Source: JBEBXQ01 sp040391535 (lineage in GTDB: Bacteria > Bacteroidota > Bacteroidia > Cytophagales > Spirosomataceae). Taken from it: 32,913 nt of DNA. A program made the position numbers and the translations under genes. The stretch covers positions 1-32,913 of the forward strand of contig JBEBXQ010000038.1 of assembly GCA_040391535.1 (NCBI GenBank), read 5' to 3'. This document shows, piece by piece, positions 1 through 6,992 of this stretch (its first letter is position 1; each line of letters opens with the position of its first letter). The notes under the pieces are model-generated. The model was not told where the DNA came from, did not search any database, and was given only the letters and a program-made list of their open reading frames with translations.

Positions 1-95
1 AGGCGGATGATATGCCGATCCTGACCACGTGATGGTATTGTCATCAGGTATATGATCTTCGGAATTTCCGAAAGGTTTCTTGTTTGAAATAGCAG

Positions 96-122
96 AAAAA
101 AGGGATGCCTTTCGACATCCCT
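96..122 (-). terminator. Terminator of the ccm operon
   Basis: Read on the minus strand, a 7-bp perfect stem AGGGATG/CATCCCT with an 8-nt loop is followed at once by a run of six T. It begins 9 bp past the ccmF stop codon. The first 95 bases of the window hold no gene that I can support. Confidence 0.8.
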
Positions 123-130
123 CTGGTGAT

Positions 131-2725
131 TTATGCTTTCTGAAGCCTGGCCGTTGGAGGCACTGCTTTATTCTTCTCTTTTTCTTTTTTATCCCGCATT
201 TTAATAAAGTCGCGGAACCTGCGGATGGTAGCCAGTGTAAACCCAATCGACAGCACGAAAGTCCCCAGCCAAAGAATATTGATCAGCGGCTTTTCAATTG
301 CTTTCATAACAATGAAATCCCTTTGAGTCGTATTGACTGAAAAGGTAAACTCACCGGTTTTAGGATCAATTTCTTTAAATTGCAGACGGATACCCAATTC
401 TTCATTCACTTCGGGCTTGCGGCCTATCATCCGGTCACGGATGACAAATGAAGGGGTAATAATGAACTCCTGTTCCTGATCAAGCACTCGTACAATGGCT
501 TTTACAGCAGCATCTCCGTCATTCAGCCTGACACCCTCTACATTTTCGGTTCTGACCACATTATCCAGAATGGCGACATAATCATTGATAAAGAACGTAT
601 CACGCATGGCTACTGTAAACTCCTCTGTAGCACTCCACTGCGGTTCTGCCGTAGGGTTGGTAACCATCGAAACATAAGTATACAAATCTTTATCCAGCTG
701 GCGGCGGATATCCGGAGATGAAACCAGGCCACCCATGTTCTCATTTAACTGAATCCGGGGAAACAGTGTAAATATCTTACCCGACGGCTCGCGGTATTCG
801 ATTTCATAGTAAAAATTTTCCGGATTGATGGCCAGTGTATCGCCCTTGCTGTAGTAAGTTTTATCATCAAAAGTAATATCTCTCAGTGCTACTGCATGGA
901 AATCACCTTCAATGGTATGTAACCAGCTTTTTGGAATGTACTGATTAATATCCCGCGGCTCCAGTCTGATGTCTTTCCAGGTAAGCATGAAGCCTCCCAT
1001 TTTTTCAGGACGGTTTTTCCAAAGCGTAATATTCTCTTTATTTTCCTTGTTGTCGTTGGCAGTAAACTCATCGGAACGTGAGATCATCAGGCCGGAGTTG
1101 TTAATCGAAACCACTTTTGAATAACCCGATGAAAAGATAATACCAATGAGCATGAGCCCTACGCCGATATGGGTGATAGCCCCTCCGGAAATTTTATAGT
1201 TGCCCGTAATTATGCTGAGCATAATCCGGCCGTTTGCCACTACGGCAAAAACAGCTGCCGTAAGCAATATGATATAAGGAATTTCTTTTACCTGCAGCAA
1301 CGCAATAATAGCCCCGCTTACCAGTAAGGTAATCAGGAACGGTCCTGAGAGTGCAGCAAAATTATTCTTACCGATTTTTTTCCACCAGAAATATTGTCCT
1401 ATTGCAGTTAAAATAACTACCAGAACGAAAAACCAGAGCTGAAATTTATTATAATGAGCGATCTGATCAGTAGGTAAAGCCAGGTTCAGGACAAACCCGA
1501 ATGATTCGGCAATGCTGTTATAAACGGGAATAGACGTGGTGGCCAGTACCTGAAAACCTGAAAGACAAAGCACGGTAGCACCGATAAAGATCCAGAATTC
1601 CCTTGAATAGGTCGAGACTTCTTCGGGGTCAGAGGGCAGTGATTTCCAGCGATAAATAAGAAGGGCAATCGCGGCGACAGTGAAGGTCATCAGATACAAT
1701 AAGAGCTGGCCGGATAATCCCAGATCGGTGAATGAGTGTACAGAGGCATTGCCCAGTATACCGCTCCTGGTCATGAAAGTGGAATATAACACCAGCAGAA
1801 AACCCGCTATGGTCAGAATATAGGAAGTATTCAGGGCAGTAGCGTTTTTATTGCTGATAATCATCGTATGTATTGCCGCTACCAGAATAAGCCAGGGTAC
1901 ATAAGAGGAATTCTCAACAGGATCCCAGTTCCAGTAACCTCCGAAATTCAGGGTTTCGTAAGCCCAGTAAGCACCCATCAGGATTCCCACTCCTAACACA
2001 AGTGCGGAGAAAAGTGTCCAGGGTAAAGCCGGACGAACCCACTCATTGGTCTTCTTTAACCATAAGCCGGCAATGGCAAAGGAGAAGGGTATGAGTGTGG
2101 TGGCAAATCCCAGGAACAGGGTAGGAGGGTGAATCACCATCCAGTAATTTTGCAGCAACGGATTGAGCCCGTTACCATCTTCCGGTATAAAGTCAGGATT
2201 CATTTTCCATACGGCCAGATCCGGCATGGCTTCTTTTAGCAGCAAAAACGGAGTTGAACCGATTTTCAGGTCAAGCCCGGGAATGATAACACCCAGAATC
2301 ATGGAGGCCAGGAATGCCTGCACCAATGCAAAAATAGTCATAACCGGTGCTTCCCACGACCTGTTAGTGAATATCAGTGTTGCTCCCAGTAAAACATTCC
2401 AGAATATCCAGAGTAAAAAACTCCCTTCCTGGTCCTGCCAGAAACTGGAAATAATATAACCTGTTGGTAGTGAGCGTGATGAGTTGTCCCATGCATAGTG
2501 GTATTCAAAATAATGATTACCGATAATCCAGTAAAGACAAAAGACAATCCCTAATACGGCAAAACCATGAATGTAAAAGGAAATTCTCCCGATTTTACGC
2601 CAGTCGCCTTCCTGTAGAGGATTAGATGAAGTAGCCTTAAAATAAGAAAACGTTGCGACCAGAGCCGCCACAAAGGCGATGATAACAAAAAGGTGTCCGA
2701 AGTTGCCAATGGCAGTATGTATCAT
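131..2725 (-). CDS. ccmF: Cytochrome c-type biogenesis protein CcmF (haem lyase subunit)
   Basis: CcmF is the integral membrane subunit of the system I cytochrome c haem lyase, which takes haem from holo-CcmE and attaches it to apocytochrome c on the periplasmic side. The 864-residue protein has many membrane segments. Visible signatures are WQDQEGSFLLW (96-106), the haem-ligand type IHPPTLF motif with His199, and a full WWD domain, W254 through GGYWNWDPVENSSYVPW (262-278), with W265, W267 and D268. A long soluble stretch at about 550-825 is followed by a last membrane segment and a Lys-rich tail. It is longer than the roughly 650-residue E. coli protein, the extra length being mainly this C-terminal soluble part. 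It is the last gene of the ccm operon, 21 bp after ccmE, and is followed by a terminator. Confidence 0.95.
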   Translation of the reverse strand: MIHTAIGNFGHLFVIIAFVAALVATFSYFKATSSNPLQEGDWRKIGRISFYIHGFAVLGIVFCLYWIIGNHYFEYHYAWDNSSRSLPTGYIISSFWQDQEGSFLLWIFWNVLLGATLIFTNRSWEAPVMTIFALVQAFLASMILGVIIPGLDLKIGSTPFLLLKEAMPDLAVWKMNPDFIPEDGNGLNPLLQNYWMVIHPPTLFLGFATTLIPFSFAIAGLWLKKTNEWVRPALPWTLFSALVLGVGILMGAYWAYETLNFGGYWNWDPVENSSYVPWLILVAAIHTMIISNKNATALNTSYILTIAGFLLVLYSTFMTRSGILGNASVHSFTDLGLSGQLLLYLMTFTVAAIALLIYRWKSLPSDPEEVSTYSREFWIFIGATVLCLSGFQVLATTSIPVYNSIAESFGFVLNLALPTDQIAHYNKFQLWFFVLVVILTAIGQYFWWKKIGKNNFAALSGPFLITLLVSGAIIALLQVKEIPYIILLTAAVFAVVANGRIMLSIITGNYKISGGAITHIGVGLMLIGIIFSSGYSKVVSINNSGLMISRSDEFTANDNKENKENITLWKNRPEKMGGFMLTWKDIRLEPRDINQYIPKSWLHTIEGDFHAVALRDITFDDKTYYSKGDTLAINPENFYYEIEYREPSGKIFTLFPRIQLNENMGGLVSSPDIRRQLDKDLYTYVSMVTNPTAEPQWSATEEFTVAMRDTFFINDYVAILDNVVRTENVEGVRLNDGDAAVKAIVRVLDQEQEFIITPSFVIRDRMIGRKPEVNEELGIRLQFKEIDPKTGEFTFSVNTTQRDFIVMKAIEKPLINILWLGTFVLSIGFTLATIRRFRDFIKMRDKKEKEKNKAVPPTARLQKA

Positions 2726-2746
2726 GATGAAATGTTATCGTATAAA

Positions 2747-3187
2747 TTAAGTACCCGAAGCAACTGATTCAATTTCTGTGGTTTCCAGTTCTCCGTTATT
2801 ATATTTGGACGGGCATTTTAACAGAATCTTCTCTGCCTCAAAATGATTTTTTTCCATTTTTCCAATCACAACAACCTGTTCGGATTTGTCAAAATCCTGT
2901 GGTTTTGAATTTCTGAGCACAACCACTCTTTCCGTCTGATCGTTATCAAGTAAGGTAAAAGTAAAATAGTTGGGATCAATTTCGGGTCTGTATTCCATTC
3001 CCAGGATTTCGCCAGATTCTGATTTCTTCAGGGTCCCGACAACGTGAATACTGGAGTTGTCACCCTTGGAAGCCATGGTTTCTGCTTCTGTAAAAGTAAC
3101 ATATGTACTGGCATCGCCGGCCGTTGAAAGAATGATACCGCAGGCAACGGCAATGACAATTAATGCTAGAATATGCGTTTTTTTCAT
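2747..3187 (-). CDS. ccmE: Haem chaperone CcmE, cysteine (CxxxY) variant
   Basis: CcmE is the periplasmic haem chaperone anchored by one N-terminal membrane segment (residues 5-22 here). The body is the OB-fold seen in the family, with the pattern VVGTLKK then FTFTLLDND then VVVIGKME. Classical CcmE binds haem covalently through His in an HxxxY motif. Here the equivalent site reads KCPSKY, so the ligand position is Cys125 with Tyr129 retained, i.e. a CxxxY protein. Such variants are known from sulfate reducers and archaea. The gene lies between the ccmD-like gene and ccmF, all on the same strand with short gaps, so co-transcription is likely. The identity is secure; the chemistry at Cys125 is inferred. 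Confidence 0.92.
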   Translation of the reverse strand: MKKTHILALIVIAVACGIILSTAGDASTYVTFTEAETMASKGDNSSIHVVGTLKKSESGEILGMEYRPEIDPNYFTFTLLDNDQTERVVVLRNSKPQDFDKSEQVVVIGKMEKNHFEAEKILLKCPSKYNNGELETTEIESVASGT

Positions 3188-3246
3188 GTTTATAATCGGT
3201 TAACTATTAATGAAGCAGGGCACTTACTGCCCCCGTAACAAAAATT

Positions 3247-3468
3247 TCATGAATTTAATTTCTTTTCCAGTTTACTGATTTTGCTGTCGAGCCTTATCAG
3301 ATATAGAATCAGACCGATGAAAATGACAAGAATTACAGCTATTACCGACCATATTTTTCCGTCGGCCCTTAGCTGGTCTGCCATTTCTATGTCACTGCCC
3401 GCCGTCTGAGCGAAGGAAACAAGTGTGGTTATCAGACTGAGTATGATTGTATTTATGAAAGTTTTCAT
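3247..3468 (-). CDS. CcmD-like small membrane protein
   Basis: This 73-residue protein has an N-terminal hydrophobic stretch that looks like a signal peptide ending near SFAQ (residues 18-21). A short polar linker follows, then one membrane segment at about 38-59 and a basic coiled tail (LDSKISKLEKKLNS). CcmD in other bacteria is a small single-pass protein that helps release holo-CcmE from the CcmABC complex. Position between ccmC and ccmE, size and topology all fit that role, and the sequence is too short and variable for stronger proof. A signal peptide ahead of the membrane segment is not typical of proteobacterial CcmD. Spacing is 56 bp from ccmC and 59 bp to ccmE. Confidence 0.75.
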   Translation of the reverse strand: MKTFINTIILSLITTLVSFAQTAGSDIEMADQLRADGKIWSVIAVILVIFIGLILYLIRLDSKISKLEKKLNS

Positions 3469-3524
3469 GATTGATAAGCGATATAAAAGGATTGTATTAC
3501 TATTTTGAAAGTGGGTAGCTCTGG

Positions 3525-4190
3525 TTAAGACCGCTCTTCAGCCAGATGATTTAATCTCTTCAGTCTGATTCTCAGAGTAGTTACCCATAAGCCCAGCATT
3601 GACCATCCGATTATCGCCGAATAGAAAACAGGCTTCATAACGTTTTCAGAATCATAAATATTAAATCCGGGGTTACCACCGTTGCCCGGATGTAAAGAAT
3701 CCGTCATCCTAGGCAGAATCCAGATCAGCACATTGAAAATGACAAAGGCAAAAATGTTATAAATGCTTGAAATTCTGGCGCGTCTCTGCTCATCCTCAAA
3801 AGCTCCTCTTAAAACGAGATAAGCGAAATAGGCCAGCATAGCGATGGCGACGCTAAGAATCTTTGGGTCTTTGGGGAGAGGGTCACCCCAGGTTACCATA
3901 CCCCAGATCGCACCGGTCGTAAACCCGACAATGCCGAAAACCACCCCTGTGTTTACAAATTCGGAGGCAATGTCATCATGTTCAATTTTTCCGGAACTCA
4001 GGTATCTTATAGAATAAATCAGAGAAATTAACAGGTAAATGACCATAGCAAACCACATAGTTACATGGTAATACAGGTTTCTTACCGTTTCATTCAGAAT
4101 GGGCTGCCGTGGAACTTCACCATACAAGCCAGCTGTCAGTACATAAATCAGTATGATTACCGTTGCTGCTTTCCACAATTTATTTTTCAT
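3525..4190 (-). CDS. ccmC: Haem exporter/handling protein CcmC (CcsA family)
   Basis: CcmC passes haem to CcmE in the cytochrome c maturation pathway. The 221-residue protein has six probable membrane segments. Two family histidines are visible: His42 in LYYHVTMWF and His167 in DSLHPGN, which fit the external haem ligands of CcmC. The WWD loop between them is weak. Where the family has a Trp-rich stretch ending in a WD motif, this protein reads IWGMVTWGDPLPKDPK (95-110), with W96 and W101 but no WxWD. The gene is second in the ccm operon, 52 bp after ccmB. The call is secure from family features and neighbours, although the degenerate WWD loop needs alignment. Confidence 0.88.
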   Translation of the reverse strand: MKNKLWKAATVIILIYVLTAGLYGEVPRQPILNETVRNLYYHVTMWFAMVIYLLISLIYSIRYLSSGKIEHDDIASEFVNTGVVFGIVGFTTGAIWGMVTWGDPLPKDPKILSVAIAMLAYFAYLVLRGAFEDEQRRARISSIYNIFAFVIFNVLIWILPRMTDSLHPGNGGNPGFNIYDSENVMKPVFYSAIIGWSMLGLWVTTLRIRLKRLNHLAEERS

Positions 4191-4242
4191 AATCAGTAAA
4201 AATGATCTTTATAAAATTTACGCAAATTTCGTCATCAAACGC

Positions 4243-4905
4243 TTAACTCCGCCATAAATAAGGAAATAAAATAACCGACAGGCCGATTACAATAGCATCT
4301 ATAGATAACAATACCAGAATTTCATCATAATTAACACTTGTATCCAGGTTATCCAATGCATTTTTGGCCAGTTTGGTTACCATTAATAGCATCGGGATGA
4401 TCATCGGGAAACTCAGAATTGCCATTAATGAACCACTGTTATCTGCTTTGGATGCAATGGCTGAAATCAGCGTCAGAGAAGAAGCAAAACCCAGACTGCC
4501 CAATACTACACTAAGCACATAGACCGTCATGTTACCGACAGGGTTCCCCATCACCAGTATATAGAATCCAAGTGCTGTCAGCGAGAGCGTCAGCATCAGG
4601 AGTGAATTATAAATGATTTTGGAAATAATAATGGATTGCGGACTGCTGATCATATAATGATACAGATAGCGTCCGTAATGCTCGCGCGAAAAACTTTTAG
4701 CGATGGCGTTTACGGCCGTAAATAACAGAATAATCCAGAATAAAGTATTCCAGACAATAGGTGTCAGTAAATTCCGGTTGAGATTAAAGCTCAGATAACA
4801 AATAGCTATGGTGCTGATCACGTAAAGCAACATCCCGTTCAATGCATAGCGCTGTCGCCATTCCAGGGTTATTTCTTTTTTTATCAGGGTGATAATTTCG
4901 CTCAA
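4243..4905 (-). CDS. ccmB: Haem exporter membrane protein CcmB
   Basis: This 220-residue protein has an N-terminal cytoplasmic amphipathic stretch (IITLIKKEITLEWRQRYAL) followed by about six hydrophobic segments, the layout of the CcmB ABC permease. With CcmA and CcmC it forms the complex that uses ATP to release holo-CcmE. The usual length is about 220 residues, so it is complete. It is the first gene of the operon here. The ATPase gene ccmA is not in the window and must lie elsewhere. A -7 like box lies 50-60 bp upstream. Confidence 0.88.
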   Translation of the reverse strand: MSEIITLIKKEITLEWRQRYALNGMLLYVISTIAICYLSFNLNRNLLTPIVWNTLFWIILLFTAVNAIAKSFSREHYGRYLYHYMISSPQSIIISKIIYNSLLMLTLSLTALGFYILVMGNPVGNMTVYVLSVVLGSLGFASSLTLISAIASKADNSGSLMAILSFPMIIPMLLMVTKLAKNALDNLDTSVNYDEILVLLSIDAIVIGLSVILFPYLWRS

Positions 4906-4957
4906 GACAATGATGATATCGTTGCTGCTGATGGCAACAGACCAATTATTTTTTTTG

Positions 4958-4965
4958 CAAAATTA
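4958..4965 (-). promoter_or_regulatory. Candidate -7 box of the ccm operon
   Basis: On the minus strand this reads TAATTTTG, an exact match to TAnnTTTG. It lies downstream of the terminator of the preceding small gene and about 55 bp upstream of the ccmB start. No TTG is found at the usual -33 distance, so support is partial. Confidence 0.4.
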
Positions 4966-4996
4966 CATTATAAATAGGTAGGAAGATATGAAAATC

Positions 4997-5053
4997 CAAT
5001 AAAATAAAACAAAGGGGAACGTCATGTCGGAAAAGACAGAATAGCTTCCCCTT
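4997..5053 (-). terminator. Terminator after the 56-residue small gene
   Basis: On the minus strand an 8-bp perfect stem AAGGGGAA/TTCCCCTT (5046-5053 with 5012-5019) encloses a second hairpin TGTC/GACA. It is followed by the T-rich run TTTGTTTTATTTTATT. It starts 10 bp after the stop codon of the small gene at 5063, which supports that gene as a separate transcript from ccmB. Confidence 0.7.
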
Positions 5054-5062
5054 CTGGCCCGG

Positions 5063-5233
5063 TTAATGAATAGTAAATAAGCCTTTGGTTATCATCGGTA
5101 CCACAAACCGGAAAGTAATAAAGCCGAATGTTAACAGAAAAAAGAGACCATAAATGAAGATTTCCCTTATGGATGTAAGGTGTTCTTTTTTGTCATGTGG
5201 CGAATTGCGCCAATTGGGTTCGGATAATTTCAT
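5063..5233 (-). CDS. Small single-pass membrane protein, unrecognised
   Basis: The 56-residue product begins MKLSEPNWRNSPHDKKEH, a polar charged N-terminus of about 25 residues. A strongly hydrophobic segment follows at about 26-50 (IFIYGLFFLLTFGFITF, then FVVPMI), and the protein ends GLFTIH. It has one TAA stop and an ATG start, and a good terminator follows 10 bp later. It lies in a 509-bp space between ccmB and the hydrate repair gene, which otherwise has no gene. I do not recognise a family. A subunit or assembly factor of a membrane complex would fit its size and shape, but nothing shows this directly. A chance open frame cannot be excluded. Confidence 0.6.
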   Translation of the reverse strand: MKLSEPNWRNSPHDKKEHLTSIREIFIYGLFFLLTFGFITFRFVVPMITKGLFTIH

Positions 5234-5414
5234 GATGTGGATGGTTTAAAAATGTTAAAAAACACACAGATAATCCAATTGTTGAAATTTATAACGTTGA
5301 GATAGGTATAATTGTTCTCAAAAAATAGATAATTTTTCAATATATTATAATCATAATTCTATAGTCTTATGTAAAGGCTTTTGTCGTTATAGAGAAGCGG
5401 GAAGTAGAAAATTT
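5234..5414. other. AT-rich spacer upstream of the small gene
   Basis: This is strongly AT-rich DNA between the end of the hydrate repair gene and the 56-residue gene. It should hold the promoter of the small gene on the minus strand, but no exact TAnnTTTG box is present; TATTTTTTG near 5322 is one base too long. No further gene is seen. Confidence 0.5.
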
Positions 5415-6908
5415 TCAGAAAGGAGGTGAGTAACCCAACGCATTGACCAGATCACTGGCTATTATGCTGGCGGGACTTCTGCGTTGCGAGGCAAATTCCC
5501 CTGCCATACCATGCTGAAAAACGGCAAGTATAGCGGCGTTAAGGGGTGTATATTTTTGTGCGAGCAAACCTGCGATGATCCCGGTCAGTACATCACCGCT
5601 CCCTCCGGTTGCCATGCCGGAGTTTCCGGTGGAATTGAAATGGGTAATCCCTTCTTTTGAAATAACTGCCGTATATGCACCTTTCAGGATCAGGATGATT
5701 TTATATTGCTGTGCAAACTCACGTGCCCTTTCCAGGCGTTCAAAATCATTGCTGCACTGACCTGCAAGCCGCTCAAATTCTTTGGGATGTGGTGTCAGAA
5801 TGGTGTTTTCAGGGAGTTTGTCCAGCAGATGCCTGTTCCGGGAAAGTAAATTGAGGCCATCGGCATCTATAACCAACGGAATGGTAATGGTATCCATCAG
5901 CTTTTCAATTGCATTCAATGTTGACGGTGCTGTGCCGATCCCCGGTCCGACCGCTACAGAAGCATAGGGTGTAAGTTCGGGTATTTCTGAAATGAAGTTC
6001 TCCAGCGGATCTGTAATGACCATCGCTTCCGGTCGGGCGATCTGTATAATCTGATACCCGCATCCGGGAATATATAAAGTAGTAAGCCCTGCCCCTGATC
6101 GAAGACAGCCCCCTGCTGAAAGTATGGCTGCGCCCATCTTTCCGTAACTACCTGCGATAATCAGCGTATGTCCAAAAGTACCTTTATGAGAAAAACGGGT
6201 TCTGTGCCTGATCAGACAAGATACGGCTTGTTCTGTAGTATAGTAATAATTTGTAGTCGTATTTTGAATATACTGTGGAAGTAACCCGATGGAAACTATG
6301 TGCCATTCACCCGTAAAAAGTGCATTCTGAGGTAAGAGGAATGCCAGTTTCGGGAATTCAAAGGAAACCGTCTGGTGGGGCTGAAAAATAATATCTTCAG
6401 GGTTGTTCGGACTGTCGGTATAAAGCCCGGTTGCAATATCGACAGACACACGTTCTGCAGTTGCTGTATTTAATTTTGTGATCACTTCGGCCAGTAACCC
6501 GGTTACAGGTCGTTGAACACCCGTGCCAAGCATCGCATCTATAATAATACTGCCGGGTGTTATTTCATCTGTGTCTTCAAGGCTATAGATGGACTTTGGC
6601 TGAAGAATTTCATTCAGACGTTTCAGGTTGACGGTAAAGCCTTCAGTACATTTTTCTGTATATTCGATGATATGTACTTCCACTAAAAAACCTTTCTGAA
6701 TAAGCAGCCGGGCAATAGCAAGTCCGTCTCCGCCATTATTCCCTTTTCCGCAAAAAATACTGACTTTACGGTTCGGTACATAAAAGGAACAAAACCATCT
6801 TACAAATGCTTCAGAAGCTTTTTCCATCAGATCAATGGACGCTATGGGCGTGTGGCGGATAGTATCAGCATCCAGTTGCCTTATTTGCTCTGCAGAAAAC
6901 AGTTTCAT
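5415..6908 (-). CDS. nnrD: Bifunctional NAD(P)H-hydrate epimerase / ADP-dependent dehydratase
   Basis: The enzyme repairs hydrated, inactive NADH and NADPH. The N-terminal epimerase (YjeF_N, about 1-210) interconverts the R and S hydrates and shows CGKGNNGGDGLAIARLL (53-69) and AMLGTGVQRPV. The C-terminal dehydratase (about 225-497, ribokinase-like fold) dehydrates the S form with ADP and shows HPKEFERLAG and the family signature GGSGDVLTGIIAGLLAQ with Asp439. The length of 497 residues is normal for the fused protein. The start at 6908 gives the expected beginning MKLFSAEQIRQLD. It follows the efflux permease gene on the same strand with an 84-bp gap holding an inverted repeat and a -7 box, so it may be transcribed on its own. 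Confidence 0.95.
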   Translation of the reverse strand: MKLFSAEQIRQLDADTIRHTPIASIDLMEKASEAFVRWFCSFYVPNRKVSIFCGKGNNGGDGLAIARLLIQKGFLVEVHIIEYTEKCTEGFTVNLKRLNEILQPKSIYSLEDTDEITPGSIIIDAMLGTGVQRPVTGLLAEVITKLNTATAERVSVDIATGLYTDSPNNPEDIIFQPHQTVSFEFPKLAFLLPQNALFTGEWHIVSIGLLPQYIQNTTTNYYYTTEQAVSCLIRHRTRFSHKGTFGHTLIIAGSYGKMGAAILSAGGCLRSGAGLTTLYIPGCGYQIIQIARPEAMVITDPLENFISEIPELTPYASVAVGPGIGTAPSTLNAIEKLMDTITIPLVIDADGLNLLSRNRHLLDKLPENTILTPHPKEFERLAGQCSNDFERLERAREFAQQYKIILILKGAYTAVISKEGITHFNSTGNSGMATGGSGDVLTGIIAGLLAQKYTPLNAAILAVFQHGMAGEFASQRRSPASIIASDLVNALGYSPPF

Positions 6909-6918
6909 ATAAAAGGAA

Positions 6919-6974
6919 ATTACCCGTGATCGTATCCTACAAATATAACATCTGAAGAACGAATCACGGGTAAT
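6919..6974. repeat. 12-bp perfect inverted repeat around the nnrD promoter
   Basis: ATTACCCGTGAT at 6919-6930 is matched exactly by ATCACGGGTAAT at 6963-6974, with a 32-bp spacer. The spacer contains a -7 box on the minus strand. In RNA the repeat could form a long hairpin between the efflux permease gene and nnrD; in DNA the two arms could be an operator pair. No T run long enough for a standard terminator follows it. Confidence 0.7.
6940..6947 (-). promoter_or_regulatory. Candidate -7 box for nnrD
   Basis: The minus strand reads TATATTTG, an exact TAnnTTTG match, about 32 bp upstream of the ATG. No TTG lies at the -33 distance; instead one arm of the inverted repeat covers that position. 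Confidence 0.5.
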
Positions 6975-6992
6975 CCGGCAGAAGAATAATAT

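Noticed and set aside
80..340. Plus-strand open frame of 86 codons at the left edge.
   Set aside because: It lies antisense over the ccmF end and its terminator, and its composition is not protein-like.
5415..5431. Minus-strand TCACCTCCTTTCT, identical to the 3' tail of 16S rRNA, suggesting an rRNA fragment.
   Set aside because: It encodes the last residues (SPPF) and stop region of the hydrate repair enzyme, and no other 16S sequence lies beside it, so it is a chance match.
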